Translations under genes and position numbers: made by a program
Shown here: one piece after another, positions 46,620-55,917 of the stretch
Position numbering within the stretch: the stretch's first letter is position 1
How the letters are laid out: every line of letters begins with the position of its first letter
The notes under the pieces: model-generated
What the model was told of the DNA's origin: nothing
The model's database searches: none
Seen by the model: the letters and a program-made list of their open reading frames with translations, nothing else
Assembly: GCF_901875305.1 (NCBI RefSeq)
Contig: NZ_CABFLY010000004.1
Span: 186,001-250,000 of the forward strand
DNA from: Rothia mucilaginosa
GTDB taxonomy: Bacteria; Actinomycetota; Actinomycetes; Actinomycetales; Micrococcaceae
Reading direction: 5' to 3'
Length of the DNA stretch: 64,000 nt

Positions 46620-47573
46620 TTACGCCTCGAGGGGCGGAAGATAGCGTGCGCACACCTCCAGCAGACGCTCGCGCAGACCAATCGAACGCTCCGACAGCTC
46701 ACGCTGAATACGCACATACTCCGCCTTGCCCTCGGCCGTCTCCACGGGAATCGGCTCGTAGCCCCACGCACGAATCTCGTAGGGGGCCGCGCGCATATCC
46801 AGCTCACGCGCTTCCCAGGCCAGATCGAAGCAATCCATGACCAGCGCAGAATCAACCAGCGGCAGCAGCTTATACGCCCACTTGTACACGTCCATGTTCG
46901 CGTGCAGGCACGCCGGCTGCTCCAGGATGCGCTGCGTCTCACGGGTCGGCTGCAGCTCATTCATCGGTGCAGCCTGCGGCATGAAGAAACGGAATGCATC
47001 AAAATGCGAGCAGCGGATGCGGTGCTCCTCCACCACGCGGTCCGTGCCCTCCGCACCCAGGCGCAACTCCAGGTAGTCGTGGCGGATGTTGTTCTCCACG
47101 GACTTGTACGCCATCGCCCACTCGTGCATGCCGAAGCAGCCGAATTGACCCTTCTTCGCGGCCGTATTGCGCAGGATCTCGTGGGTGAAGGCGAGGGCGG
47201 TTGCGCGGCGCTCCACAAAATCGGTGACGTCTACGGTGACGGCGGAGGCCGCATCCGCCTGGGCGCGCGCAACCTCGGGAGTGCAACCAGCCTCAAGGAG
47301 CTCCTGCTCGGTTGCGTGCCGGTAGAAACGCCAGGAGGTGCGCTCGGGCGCATCCAGCAGAATGACGCCGGCGCCGGGGTGCCAGCGCTTGAACTGGCCG
47401 GGCTTGAGCGTGTAGTAGGTGAAGAGGAAATCCTCCACAGGGTGCACTTCGTGGCGGGCGCGACGCTGCGCAAACGGGTCGGCGTAGCGGCCGGCACGCA
47501 CCTCGTGGGCGGCCGCGGCGGCACGCCATTTATGGGCATCCATCACTCGAAGCGTCGTCTGAAGAGTAGTCAT
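46620..47573 (-). CDS. Conserved actinobacterial protein (often labelled 3-methyladenine DNA glycosylase)
   Basis: 317 aa, cytoplasmic, no signal or membrane segment. It contains HPVEDFLFTYYTLKPGQFKRWHPG near residues 43-66 and FGMHEWAMAY near 160, which I associate with a family conserved in actinobacteria and commonly named 3-methyladenine DNA glycosylase by transfer. I see no helix-hairpin-helix or AlkA-type catalytic motif that would support that name. Many conserved His, Trp and Glu (HEW, EEHRIRCSHFDAF) would fit a metal- or cofactor-binding enzyme. Transcribed towards purS, 122 bases away. Confidence 0.6.
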   Translation of the reverse strand: MTTLQTTLRVMDAHKWRAAAAAHEVRAGRYADPFAQRRARHEVHPVEDFLFTYYTLKPGQFKRWHPGAGVILLDAPERTSWRFYRHATEQELLEAGCTPEVARAQADAASAVTVDVTDFVERRATALAFTHEILRNTAAKKGQFGCFGMHEWAMAYKSVENNIRHDYLELRLGAEGTDRVVEEHRIRCSHFDAFRFFMPQAAPMNELQPTRETQRILEQPACLHANMDVYKWAYKLLPLVDSALVMDCFDLAWEARELDMRAAPYEIRAWGYEPIPVETAEGKAEYVRIQRELSERSIGLRERLLEVCARYLPPLEA

Positions 47574-47616
47574 TCTTCTAGCCTAAACGATGCTGTGACA
47601 AGGTAGGGAGTGGATT

Positions 47617-48261
47617 CTACTCACCGGAAGATGGCGCGTAAAACTCACGTTCAAAATCGGCAAACTGTGGGCTATTGATCACTACAGTCCTAAGATAACG
47701 GGCAAATTGACCCGTTCCTGCTCGTTCAAGTGACCGCGGAATATCAATCTCCGTGAATCCCTTAGAGCGAGCATAAGATTCCTGGAAAAGGTAGACCTCC
47801 GCAAATAAGGAGGGATGAGCGTATTCGGTGAGCTGCATCAGAAAATCATCCGCGCTGAGCGTCTCATAATTTTGAATATTCTGAGCTTCTTCCGTGGAAG
47901 CATAATCGAGCAGCTTACGGTCATCAGTGACTAATGCGTGCATGCCGCCGTGTTGGGCGGCGGCATGCACGTGAAGATCGTCCGTATCGGGGAAGGAAAC
48001 AGGAGCTTCAACAGGAAACCCGGAGATGCATGAGACGCAGGACCTGATGATTTGTTGCTTCCAGTTTTCAAGGACGGCGTCGCTTATTGCTGGATTGGCT
48101 CGACGAACGTGGTAGCCAAATTCATCCATAACTCCACTGGAGACGTGAGGCGTAAAGAACTTGTATTCACTCTTCACCGCCAACAATAAAATCCAATCCC
48201 GAAGAGTTTTAGACATCAGAATATTTGTATCCAGCAGAACAGAGTATTTGGACGCTACAAT
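47617..48261 (-). CDS. PIN-domain toxin (VapC-like) with no standard start codon
   Basis: A predicted PIN-fold ribonuclease, the toxin of a type II pair. In frame the protein reads ..VASKYSVLLDTNILMSKTLRDW. DTNIL carries the first catalytic Asp, and DDLHVHAAAQHG plus LVTDDRK carry later acids. The first ATG (48216) follows DTNIL and would remove that Asp. Upstream only ATT (48261) or GTA (48258) are available before an in-frame TGA, so I place the start at ATT, overlapping the antitoxin stop by 7 bases. An AUU start, a translational coupling or frameshift, or a damaged gene are all possible. Confidence 0.65.
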   Translation of the reverse strand: MVASKYSVLLDTNILMSKTLRDWILLLAVKSEYKFFTPHVSSGVMDEFGYHVRRANPAISDAVLENWKQQIIRSCVSCISGFPVEAPVSFPDTDDLHVHAAAQHGGMHALVTDDRKLLDYASTEEAQNIQNYETLSADDFLMQLTEYAHPSLFAEVYLFQESYARSKGFTEIDIPRSLERAGTGQFARYLRTVVINSPQFADFEREFYAPSSGE

Positions 48262-48725
48262 GCGGGCCCTCCGAGGGTGTCAGCAAGACCGTGTTCATCC
48301 TCGAGTTCCCAGAGCTTTTTGAGAGCTTGCTCCTTCTGAGCAATGGTCTTCTTGAGAAGTCCCTTACGGAAAGCATCAGCATCATCGGTACGGATACGGA
48401 AGTGGCTACCCACCTTATGCGCCGGGAGGTCACCAGAGCGAATAGCCTTCATGAGTGTCGGGCGTGAAATACCGATACGCTGCGCTGCAACCGTCGTCGT
48501 CAAATCGTGAGGGACAACCTGAACATCGATACTTTGCCCGTTAGCCAGGGCATGCAGGACGTGCTGCATGACCTGGTTGAGGGCATCGCCAAGCTGCTGG
48601 CTTTCTCGATCCGAAACGGTCACCTCAAGGGTGGTTTTTTCAGAGTTTTTGAGGATCTCCCGTGCCTCTGCGCGAGCCTGATTGAGGGTATCTTCCTTCA
48701 GAGGGCTGGTTAGGGTGGCGGTCAT
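48255..48725 (-). CDS. Antitoxin with excisionase-type HTH DNA-binding domain
   Basis: 156 aa from ATG 48725, which follows AAGGAGAAGATA. An in-frame ATG 51 bases upstream is less well placed. A helical N-terminal region precedes a MerR/excisionase-like helix-turn-helix (TTTVAAQRIGISRPTLMKAIRSG, then LPAHKVGSHFRIR) near residues 75-115. The Lys-rich C-terminal 40 residues probably wrap the toxin. It lies directly before the PIN gene. By analogy it binds its own promoter, where a 9-bp inverted repeat is found. Confidence 0.8.
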   Translation of the reverse strand: MTATLTSPLKEDTLNQARAEAREILKNSEKTTLEVTVSDRESQQLGDALNQVMQHVLHALANGQSIDVQVVPHDLTTTVAAQRIGISRPTLMKAIRSGDLPAHKVGSHFRIRTDDADAFRKGLLKKTIAQKEQALKKLWELEDEHGLADTLGGPAL

Positions 48726-48825
48726 TATCTTCTCCTTGGTGCTGTTGCCGGCAGAGCCAACGTCCGAAGATGCCACGTCGATGGGGGTATATCATTCGGT
48801 GAGAGGCTCATTCACGGTTGATACA

Positions 48826-48870
48826 ACCCTACCCTTATCTGAAATAACTGTAAAGTGTTTTAGTTATTTC
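48826..48870 (-). promoter_or_regulatory. Promoter and operator of the toxin-antitoxin pair
   Basis: Minus-strand TTTACA (48854-48849), 17 bases, TAGGGT (48831-48826). The -35 box sits within an exact repeat GAAATAACT...AGTTATTTC (48841-48849 and 48862-48870), well placed for autorepression. Confidence 0.65.
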
Positions 48871-48886
48871 ACCTGTAAACAGAAAA

Positions 48887-48926
48887 GGGGAGGGGCGGCG
48901 CCGGACCAAACCAGCGCCGCCCCTTA
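48887..48926 (-). terminator. Terminator of ask
   Basis: Minus strand: GGGGCGGCGC pairs with GCGCCGCCCC, then TCCCCTTTTCTGTTT. Confidence 0.85.
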
Positions 48927-48958
48927 CTGAAGCGTGCAGCTCACAAACGAGCTAAACC

Positions 48959-50254
48959 CTAGCGGCCAGTACCACCGTAAACAGTAGCCTCACCCTCGGC
49001 ATCCAGACCGAACGCAGTGTGTACCGCGCGAACAGCCTCATCCAGCTTGTTCAAATCAGTAATCACCGAAATACGAATCTCAGACGTCGAAATCATGTCA
49101 ATATTCACGCCAGCGTTCGACAGGGCCTCAAAGAAAGTGAACGAAACACCCGGGTTGGTCTTCATACCCGCACCAACCAGTGAGAGCTTACCGACCGACT
49201 CGTTGTAAATAACCTCCTGGAAACCCAGCTCAGCCTTCGCATCCTGCAACGCCTTCAAAGCAGCATCGCCCTGAGCCTGGTCCAAAGTGAAGGAAATATC
49301 AGTCACGCCGGGGCGGTCAGTCGGCACATTCTGAACAATCATGTCCAGATTCACCTTCGCCTCGTTCAGCAAGCCAAATACCTTCGCTGCCGAACCGGGA
49401 ACATCCGGAACACCAACAACAGTAATCTTTGCCTGGCTACGGTCATGTGCAACACCAGAAATCAAGGGCTGTTCCAAGGGAATCTCCTTCAAATGGATGG
49501 GGGTCAGTTCCGCGGAGTCCTCCGGAACCACAATAGTGCCTTCAAGGTTCGAGAAGGACGAACGCACGTGAAGCTTCAAATTAAAACGGCGAGCATACTC
49601 GACACTGCGCAGGTGCAGAATCTTCGCACCATTAGCCGCCATCTCCAGCATCTCCTCACTGGTGACAGTGTCCAGTTTATGCGCGGTCGGTACGATGCGC
49701 GGGTCGGCAGTGAACACGCCGTCCACATCCGAGTAAATCTCGCACACATCAGCGTTCAGAGCGGCAGCCAGTGCAACAGCGGTCGTATCAGAACCGCCGC
49801 GGCCCAGAGTAGTAATATCGCCGCTCTGACGGTGAACACCCTGGAAACCGGCCACAATCGCAATATTGCCAGCCTCAATCGACTCACGGATACGCTCCGG
49901 CTTGACCTCAACCAGACGTGCAGAACCGTGCACGCCATCGGTAATCATGCCAGCCTGAGAACCAGTGAAAGACTGGGCCTTAGCGCCCAGGTCGTTAATA
50001 GCCATCGACAGGATGGCAGTCGAAATGCGTTCACCGGCAGTCAGCAGCATGTCCAGCTCACGGGAAGGAGTGACATTGCTGGTGACCTCTGCGGCAAGGT
50101 CGAGCAGCTCATCGGTGGTGTCACCCATAGCGGACACCACGACGACCACATCGTTACCTGCCTTCTGAGTGTCCACGACGCGGCGGGCAACGCGCTTGAC
50201 GCCCTCCGCATCCGCTACGGAGGAACCGCCGAACTTTTGGACGATCAGGCTCAT
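48959..50254 (-). CDS. ask: Aspartate kinase
   Basis: 431 aa, cytoplasmic. It phosphorylates aspartate, the first step to lysine, threonine, methionine and diaminopimelate. It begins [15 protein letters not shown] (K..GGSS, substrate and ATP site). It also has [38 protein letters not shown] and two ACT domains after about residue 265 for feedback by lysine and threonine. ATG 50254 is chosen because the family begins here. An in-frame start 54 bases upstream gives an unlike extension. An internal start for a separate regulatory subunit, as in Corynebacterium, is possible. asd does not follow. Confidence 0.94.
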   Translation of the reverse strand: MSLIVQKFGGSSVADAEGVKRVARRVVDTQKAGNDVVVVVSAMGDTTDELLDLAAEVTSNVTPSRELDMLLTAGERISTAILSMAINDLGAKAQSFTGSQAGMITDGVHGSARLVEVKPERIRESIEAGNIAIVAGFQGVHRQSGDITTLGRGGSDTTAVALAAALNADVCEIYSDVDGVFTADPRIVPTAHKLDTVTSEEMLEMAANGAKILHLRSVEYARRFNLKLHVRSSFSNLEGTIVVPEDSAELTPIHLKEIPLEQPLISGVAHDRSQAKITVVGVPDVPGSAAKVFGLLNEAKVNLDMIVQNVPTDRPGVTDISFTLDQAQGDAALKALQDAKAELGFQEVIYNESVGKLSLVGAGMKTNPGVSFTFFEALSNAGVNIDMISTSEIRISVITDLNKLDEAVRAVHTAFGLDAEGEATVYGGTGR

Positions 50255-50411
50255 AGATATCTCCAGGTCAGTTACTTTGTGTGCTACCGGCAGACGCCGG
50301 CTCCTCATTTATAGTAGACGGCGTTCAGGCCGGGCGGCTAACTTGCCAGCCGTATGTATTGACTCGTGGAATATTACCGAATGTTACGTGGGGCGCGGCG
50401 GGACCGGAAAG

Positions 50412-51569
50412 CTAAGTCCACGGGTTCACATAGGTCACGCCCGGCAGCGGCGGAACATCCGGCTTCGGGGTGCGCAACGGGGCGTTCTGAATCGAGCGGA
50501 TGCGCTCCTCGTAGTCGGCGCTACGGAACACCTCGTGCGCCTCCTCGGACTCTTCGGGGCTCTCGGAGGCAGCGGAGCCCTCGGAAGCGGCAGAATCCCT
50601 GAGAGCTTCGGGGCTTTCGGATGTCTCAGGGGTTTCGGCCGTTTCGGCGTTCTTCGCGGTGGGTTCCTTGGCGACTGGTTCGGTCTCGGGTGCCTCAGCC
50701 TCGCCGTTTTCGGCGGCCGGGGCCTCCCCACCCTCCTGCAAGACCCGCTCGATGAGCTGCTCATCCACCGTGGCCTGCACGCCGGCGGTCGCGGGGGCCT
50801 CACCTGCGGGGGCGGCCGGGGCATCCAGGTCGTCGAACATGCTGGAGCTCCAGCGGCGGCGGCTCTGCTTCGCCTCCTCGGCGCGCACTACTGCGGCCTG
50901 CTCGCGCTCCCGCTCCTCCTCGCGGTTAGCCCGCTTAAAGTCCTCGGCGGCGGTGTGAACCGCGGCGGTGCCCTCGCTAATCACGCGGCGGCCCTCCAGT
51001 GCGCGACCCAGGGTAATTTCGTCGGCATACTCCAGGTCGCCGCCCACCGGTAGACCCGACGCCAGGCGTGACAGGCGCACACCCAGCGGCACGAGCATGC
51101 GCGAAAGGTAGGTTGCGGTCGCCTCACCCTCAAGGTTCGGGTCCATGGCCAGAATAATCTCCTGGATGCGCTCGTCGGCCAGGCGCGAGACCAGCTCGCG
51201 GATGCGCAACTGCTCCGGGCCCACGCCTGCCAGTGGGTTAATGGCCCCGCCAAGCACGTGGTAGCGGCCGGTGAAGGAACGGGTGCGTTCAATCGCCACG
51301 ACGTCCTTGGACTCCTCGACCACGCACAGCACCGACGGGTCGCGGCGCTCGTCACGGCAAATCGAGCACAGCTTCGTCTCGGAGACGTTGCCGCACTCCT
51401 CGCAGAAGCTCACGCTGGTCTTCACCGTGGAAATCGCGTTGGCCAGGCGCGCCATATCGGCGGCGTCAGCGTTCAGAATGTGAAAAGCGATGCGCTGAGC
51501 CGACTTGGGGCCCACGCCGGGGAGGCGTCCGAGCTCGTCAATGAGGTTTTGTACTGCACCCTCGTACAT
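50412..51569 (-). CDS. recR: Recombination mediator RecR with a long acidic C-terminal tail
   Basis: 385 aa against about 200 for normal RecR, which works with RecF and RecO to load RecA at gaps. The first 200 residues are a full RecR: an N-terminal HhH ([18 protein letters not shown]), a zinc site CEECGN...CSICRD, and the Toprim domain from [11 protein letters not shown]. The remaining 185 residues are low in complexity, rich in Glu, Ala, Pro and Ser, with a charged stretch [20 protein letters not shown] and a tail ending [12 protein letters not shown]. The tail is in frame and without stop, so it is probably real. Confidence 0.93.
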   Translation of the reverse strand: MYEGAVQNLIDELGRLPGVGPKSAQRIAFHILNADAADMARLANAISTVKTSVSFCEECGNVSETKLCSICRDERRDPSVLCVVEESKDVVAIERTRSFTGRYHVLGGAINPLAGVGPEQLRIRELVSRLADERIQEIILAMDPNLEGEATATYLSRMLVPLGVRLSRLASGLPVGGDLEYADEITLGRALEGRRVISEGTAAVHTAAEDFKRANREEEREREQAAVVRAEEAKQSRRRWSSSMFDDLDAPAAPAGEAPATAGVQATVDEQLIERVLQEGGEAPAAENGEAEAPETEPVAKEPTAKNAETAETPETSESPEALRDSAASEGSAASESPEESEEAHEVFRSADYEERIRSIQNAPLRTPKPDVPPLPGVTYVNPWT

Positions 51570-51679
51570 GCTTCTCCAATCTGCCGTGGTCCGCGGTGAG
51601 TGTCCAGGATACTCCGCGTTGGGGCCGGTTCGGAACCAGCGTGGCCCAACCCCCTGATAGCTTAACGGGGATTCGGGCA

Positions 51680-51730
51680 GAAAAATGCCCGCCGACGCCG
51701 AAAATTCCTGTCATTCTCGGCGCCGGCGGG
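51680..51730 (-). terminator. Terminator between dnaX and recR
   Basis: Minus strand: CCCGCCGGCGCCGAGA pairs with TTTCGGCGTCGGCGGG, followed by CATTTTTCTG. It would separate the two genes, which are co-transcribed in many bacteria. Confidence 0.7.
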
Positions 51731-51792
51731 TACGTTGGGCGCATAGGGCGGCTCATCGGCACGGCGGGACGGAGCCACATGCCTCGAGGGAT

Positions 51793-54528
51793 TTAACCCT
51801 GGTGGAGGGGGCGCTCGTCAATGACGGTGCCGCCGATAATCTTCTCGATGGCTCGCAGGCCGATGAAGGTGCTGTTTTCGACCTTCTCGTCGTCCTCGGA
51901 GATGTAGTCCTCATCGGATGCGGCGCGTGCCGGGCGAGCCGGTGCCGCTGGTGCGCTAGGAGTCGGCGCTGCAGTTGCGTTAGAAGCCTGCGCTGCGGGC
52001 TTTTCCTCAGCCACCGGAGCATTAGCAGCCGGAGCGGTCTGCGGTACCTCTGCCAACGGACCAGCCGGCGCGAGGGGGCCAGCAGGCTCAACCGGAGCAG
52101 CAAGCGGACCAGCCGGAGCTACAGGCTCAGCAGGCGTTGCAGGCGCAGCGGGTACCTCAACTGGTTCAGCGTAGGCAGGCTCATCCTCAAAAGGGGGCTC
52201 CTGTCCATACGGAGGTTCCTCTGCGTGAGGAGGCTCCTGCGCGAACTGGGGCTCCGGGGCATACTGGGGATCTGGGGCGCTCTCCTGCTGCGGAACCCCG
52301 CTGCCGGAGGCCGCGAAGGAATCGCGCTCGCCAAAGCCGCCCGCCGGAACCTGCGGAGCAACCGGGGGCTCAGGGGCAAGCGGACCAGCCGGTGCCTGCG
52401 GTGCAGGCTGCTGAGGTGCATCCTCGGGGGCGCTCTGCGGGATTGGGGCAACCTCCCACGCACCCAGGGGGGCATCCACGCTGGTGGACGCCGGAGCCGC
52501 GGCATCGTTCACCGGCTGACCGTGGCGACGCCACGCATCCTCACCGCCGCGGGGGCCTTCCGCCAGGGGTGCGGCGGGCTGCTGGGGAGCCGGTGCGACG
52601 GGCTGAGCCGCCTGCTGGGGTGTCGGGGCGCCCGGCTTGAGGGGCTCGCCGGGCTTGACGACCTCGGCGTGAATCGTCACGGGGCCGCGCAGGAACTCGC
52701 CTACGCGAGCGGTCAGCTCGGGGACGTAGCCCTTGACCGCGCGCAGGGTTGCAATATCGGCACGCACGTAGAGCACTGTGCCCTCCAAGCGGGCGGGGTA
52801 AACCTGCGCCAGCTGCTCCGCGGAACCTGGAACGCTCATTCGGTTAAGGATGGCACGCCAATTGCCCTGAACCGCCGCCAGCGGATCATTTGGATTAAGC
52901 TTCAAAGGGGCGGGAGGGGTCGCAGCAACCGGGGCGGATGCAGCAGGAGCCGAGGCGTTCGGTGCCGCCGCCGGGGCGGTGTCCGCCAGGGGAGCACCAG
53001 CCTGAGCAGGAGAGGCCAGGGGCGCGGGAGTCTGAGTGGCCGGAGCTTGAGATGCGGTCTCCTGAGCTACAGGTGCCTGCGCCGCCGGTGCCAGGGGCGC
53101 AGAGCTAAGCGGCGCACCAGCCAGCGGGGGCGCACCCGCGCCAGCCTGCTGGGTACCGCCCTGCTGCGAACCTGCCTGCGGGGTAGCCGCCTCCTGAACA
53201 GGCGCGCTAGAAGCAAGAACCTGGGTATTAGGTGCCTGGGTCTTAGGAGCCATGCCCGCCGCCGCCATGCCCGCCGCACGCGCAGCCGACATGCTTGCCG
53301 GGGCCTGAGAACCGACCTGCACGCTCGCCGGGGCAGAACCAGCAGCACCAGAAGCCACACGACGCTCCAACACCTGAAGGCGCGAAGCCAGCGCCGCAAT
53401 CTCCGCGCCGTTCGCCGAGCCCTCAGCCGCCGGCAGAAGCAGGCGGGCGCACAACAGCTCCAGCTGAAGCTGCGGGTTCGACGCGCCCGTCATGCCGTTC
53501 AGTGCATCGTTCACGGTTCCCGCCGCCAGGGTCAGCTCGCGCTCGCTCAGCGCCTGAGCCTGAACGGCCAGGCGGTCCAGCTGATCCTGCGGAACACCCT
53601 GCAGAATCTGCGCGGCCGATTGTGGGACAGCCTTCACCACAATCAAATCGCGCAGACGCTCCAGCAGATCCTCCACAAAACGGCGAGGATCCTGACCGGT
53701 CGCCACCACGCGAGACACCGCGCCAAACAGCGTGGACGCCTCCTTGGCGCCCAGCGCCTCCACAACCTCATCCAGAAGCTGCGCATGGGTATAACCCAGC
53801 AGGGCTACCGCGAGGTTGTACTCAATGCCCTTCTCGGAGGACGCGCCAGCCATCAGCTGATCAAGAATCGAGAGCGAATCACGCACCGACCCGCCGCCGG
53901 CACGAATCACCAGCTGCAACACGCCCGGCTCCACCGCCACCTGCTCCTGATCGCACAGGCTCTGCAGGTACGGCAAAAGAACCTCCGGCGGCACCAGACG
54001 GAACGGGTAGTGGTGGGTACGCGAACGAATCGTGCCCAGCACCTTATTCGGCTCGGTCGTCGCGAAGATGAACTTCACGTGCTCCGGCGGCTCCTCCACA
54101 ATCTTCAGCAGGGCGTTAAAGCCCTCGCGGGTGACCATGTGGGCCTCGTCAATAATGAAAATCTTGTAGCGGTCACGCACCGGCGCCAGGGTCGCGCGCT
54201 CGCGCAGGTCACGGGCGTGATCCACGCCGCCGTGGCTCGCCGCATCCATCTCAATCACGTCGAGGGAGCCGCCGCCGTCACGCGAAAGCTCACGGCACGA
54301 ATCGCATACGCCACACGGGGTGGGGGTCGGGCCCTGCGCGCAGTTCAGGCATCGCGCCAGAATACGGGCCGAGGTGGTCTTACCGCAGCCGCGCGGTCCG
54401 GAGAAAAGGTAGGCGTGGTTGACGCGGTTCTTCTCCAGAGCCGTCATGAGGGGCACAGTAACCTGCTCCTGCCCGATGACCTCGGCGAAGGTCTCGGGAC
54501 GGTAACGACGATAAAGGGCAGTGCTCAC
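51793..54528 (-). CDS. dnaX: DNA polymerase III subunits gamma and tau
   Basis: 911 aa, the clamp-loader ATPase. Walker A GPRGCGKTTSARIL near residue 44, a four-Cys zinc site (CLNCAQGPTPTPCGVCDSC), Walker B IIDEAHMVTREGFNALLK, sensor FATTEPNKV, then the oligomerisation domain to about residue 400. From there on it is mostly Pro/Ala-rich linker, with one folded block (LNPNDPLAAVQGNWRAIL to about 640) that should be the tau polymerase-binding part. The C-terminus ends GLRAIEKIIGGTVIDERPLHQG. No obvious slippery site for a gamma frameshift was noticed. Confidence 0.95.
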   Translation of the reverse strand: MSTALYRRYRPETFAEVIGQEQVTVPLMTALEKNRVNHAYLFSGPRGCGKTTSARILARCLNCAQGPTPTPCGVCDSCRELSRDGGGSLDVIEMDAASHGGVDHARDLRERATLAPVRDRYKIFIIDEAHMVTREGFNALLKIVEEPPEHVKFIFATTEPNKVLGTIRSRTHHYPFRLVPPEVLLPYLQSLCDQEQVAVEPGVLQLVIRAGGGSVRDSLSILDQLMAGASSEKGIEYNLAVALLGYTHAQLLDEVVEALGAKEASTLFGAVSRVVATGQDPRRFVEDLLERLRDLIVVKAVPQSAAQILQGVPQDQLDRLAVQAQALSERELTLAAGTVNDALNGMTGASNPQLQLELLCARLLLPAAEGSANGAEIAALASRLQVLERRVASGAAGSAPASVQVGSQAPASMSAARAAGMAAAGMAPKTQAPNTQVLASSAPVQEAATPQAGSQQGGTQQAGAGAPPLAGAPLSSAPLAPAAQAPVAQETASQAPATQTPAPLASPAQAGAPLADTAPAAAPNASAPAASAPVAATPPAPLKLNPNDPLAAVQGNWRAILNRMSVPGSAEQLAQVYPARLEGTVLYVRADIATLRAVKGYVPELTARVGEFLRGPVTIHAEVVKPGEPLKPGAPTPQQAAQPVAPAPQQPAAPLAEGPRGGEDAWRRHGQPVNDAAAPASTSVDAPLGAWEVAPIPQSAPEDAPQQPAPQAPAGPLAPEPPVAPQVPAGGFGERDSFAASGSGVPQQESAPDPQYAPEPQFAQEPPHAEEPPYGQEPPFEDEPAYAEPVEVPAAPATPAEPVAPAGPLAAPVEPAGPLAPAGPLAEVPQTAPAANAPVAEEKPAAQASNATAAPTPSAPAAPARPARAASDEDYISEDDEKVENSTFIGLRAIEKIIGGTVIDERPLHQG

Positions 54529-54732
54529 GGCAACCTCTTAAGCTCGGGGATGCGGATAGGACAATCGCTACCATTTTAGACGCTTTACCCCGCGCCCGAG
54601 CGGCCCGCCGTCACCGTTTGGCGAACCTCTCCGGAGGCGTGGGCGTAGTGTTTGCCCAGGTCCTGCTCAAGGGCGCGCGACGGTGTGCCGCGAGCATGCG
54701 CCGGTCCGCAACCCCCGCACGCTCACCCCAAG

Positions 54733-54761
54733 TTCCCAATGCGTCAAAAATCCGGTACACT
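54733..54761 (+). promoter_or_regulatory. Promoter of the SRP RNA gene
   Basis: TTCCCA (54733-54738) and TACACT (54756-54761), 17 bases apart. Confidence 0.55.
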
Positions 54762-54767
54762 GGTTCT

Positions 54768-54860
54768 TGCCTCTTACGTGGCGTTATCTTGGAAAACTCC
54801 CCCAGGACCGGAAGGTAGCAAGGGTATTCGAGCTATGACGGGTGCGTAGGAGGTCTTTTT
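54768..54860 (+). ncRNA. ffs: Signal recognition particle RNA, 4.5S type
   Basis: The conserved SRP tip CCCCCAGGACCGGAAGGTAGCAAGGG lies at 54799-54824 (split: CCCCCAGGACCGGAAGG, then TAGCAAGGG). Around it the ends pair: CCTCTTACG (54770-54778) with CGTAGGAGG (54845-54853), followed by TCTTTTTT, which acts as terminator. This fits a short 4.5S RNA that binds Ffh and targets membrane proteins to FtsY. The 5' end is inferred from the -10 box. Confidence 0.85.
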
Positions 54861-55093
54861 TACCCAAAAACAGGTACCTGGGTAGCTTGCACCCGTCATG
54901 CCCGTCTCACTGTCGTTCGACGGCTTCAACCCAGGATTCCGCCTCGTTAGGGCTCGGCGGCTTCGGCGCATGATTTATTGCCTCGCGCGCTCGGAATCCT
55001 GCGCCTCAGTTCGCTCGCTCAGAATCCGGATCCTCAGCGGTTGCGTAGGAGGTTTTTCTATACCTCAAAATAGGTCTTTCTCCTGCGAGCGTG
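54842..55093 (+). repeat. Duplicated SRP-RNA 3' segment and nearby inverted repeats
   Basis: GCGTAGGAGG followed by a T-run and ending about 50 bases later in TGCACCCG occurs at 54844 and again at about 55035. Between the copies lie AGGATTCCG (54933-54941) and its exact complement CGGAATCCT (54992-55000), and TTCGCTCGCTCAGAATCC. No protein gene is seen from 54861 to 55214. Confidence 0.55.
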
Positions 55094-55214
55094 CACCCGC
55101 CAAACCCAACTATAGTGTGCTTTCTATTACTTTTTCCCCGCTAGGCTTGCGTGGCATCATCAATCTGTAGTAAAGTTTTATTCGTTACCTACGCAATGCG
55201 CAGGGAACGTAGCT

Positions 55215-55303
55215 GGAGGATTCGCCTAGCGGCCTATGGCGCACGCCTGGAACGCGTGTTGGGTTAACAGCCCTCGGGGGTTCAAATCCCCCATCCTCCG
55301 CCA
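55215..55303 (+). tRNA. tRNA-Ser (GGA)
   Basis: A class II tRNA with a long variable arm. The acceptor stem is GGAGGAT/ATCCTCC, the anticodon loop CTGGAAC with GGA, and the T arm GGGGGTTCAAATCCCCC. The discriminator G is at 55300, with CCA encoded at 55301-55303. Confidence 0.95.
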
Positions 55304-55305
55304 CC

Positions 55306-55342
55306 GATCCCCGGTCTTAGATTCTAAGGCCGGGGATTTTTT
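55306..55342 (+). terminator. Terminator of tRNA-Ser
   Basis: ATCCCCGGTCTTAG pairs with TAAGGCCGGGGAT around ATTC, then TTTTTG. Confidence 0.9.
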
Positions 55343-55420
55343 GCGCCCTTGCTACTATTTCCTCAGAATCCTAACAGGTCCGCGCCGCCGGGCGTTCACA
55401 TACCTGCAGAAAGCACCACC

Positions 55421-55750
55421 ATGATCTTCAAAAAAGTAGGCGACAGCCGCCCCTACCCCCAGCACGGCATGACCCACGCCGACTGGGGCAGTATCGCGCC
55501 GCAGCAGGTGCGCCTCGACACCCTCATCACCACTCAGAAGACCCTCAACCTTGAAACGCTCCTGGCCGAGGACTCCACCTTCTACGGTGACCTCTTCCCG
55601 CACGTGGTCAAGTGGGGCGGCGAACTCTACCTGGAGGACGGCGTGCACCGCGCGCTCCGCAACGCCCTGCACCGCCGCGCCGTCATGTACGCGCGGGTGC
55701 TCGACCTGGACTCCATCTCCCCGGCCCTGCTACCCGAGGCTCGCAACTAG
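55421..55750 (+). CDS. Conserved small actinobacterial protein, unknown function
   Basis: 109 aa, cytoplasmic. ATG 55421 begins MIFKKVGDSRPYPQHGMTHADW. An in-frame extension upstream runs through the tRNA terminator and is rejected. The block STFYGDLFPHVVKWGGELYLEDGVHRAL near residues 48-75 is strongly conserved in actinobacterial homologues as far as I recall. HRAL after EDG resembles the ParB-like nuclease fold (inference). It stands alone between two terminators. Confidence 0.65.
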   Translation: MIFKKVGDSRPYPQHGMTHADWGSIAPQQVRLDTLITTQKTLNLETLLAEDSTFYGDLFPHVVKWGGELYLEDGVHRALRNALHRRAVMYARVLDLDSISPALLPEARN

Positions 55751-55804
55751 GCGACACCGGGCGGCTTTCCGCGCCCAGTCCGCGCGATTGCGCACAAAAT
55801 CGTA

Positions 55805-55853
55805 AAAATGCAGGTGCCGAGCCGCTCTTAGAACGGCTCGGCACCTGCATTTT
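55805..55853. terminator. Bidirectional terminator with a 20-bp perfect stem
   Basis: Positions 55805-55824 are the exact complement of 55834-55853. AAAA and TTTT at the ends serve both the small-protein gene and the convergent tetR gene. Confidence 0.9.
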
Positions 55854-55917
55854 AAAGTTTTAACGTATATCTGCCCGGCGGAGCGCCGCCGAACACGCCA
55901 CCACGGTGGCAGGAAGC

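Noticed and set aside
51685..54579. A 964-codon plus-strand frame opposite dnaX
   Set aside because: It is Arg-rich and low in complexity, while the minus strand encodes unmistakable DnaX.
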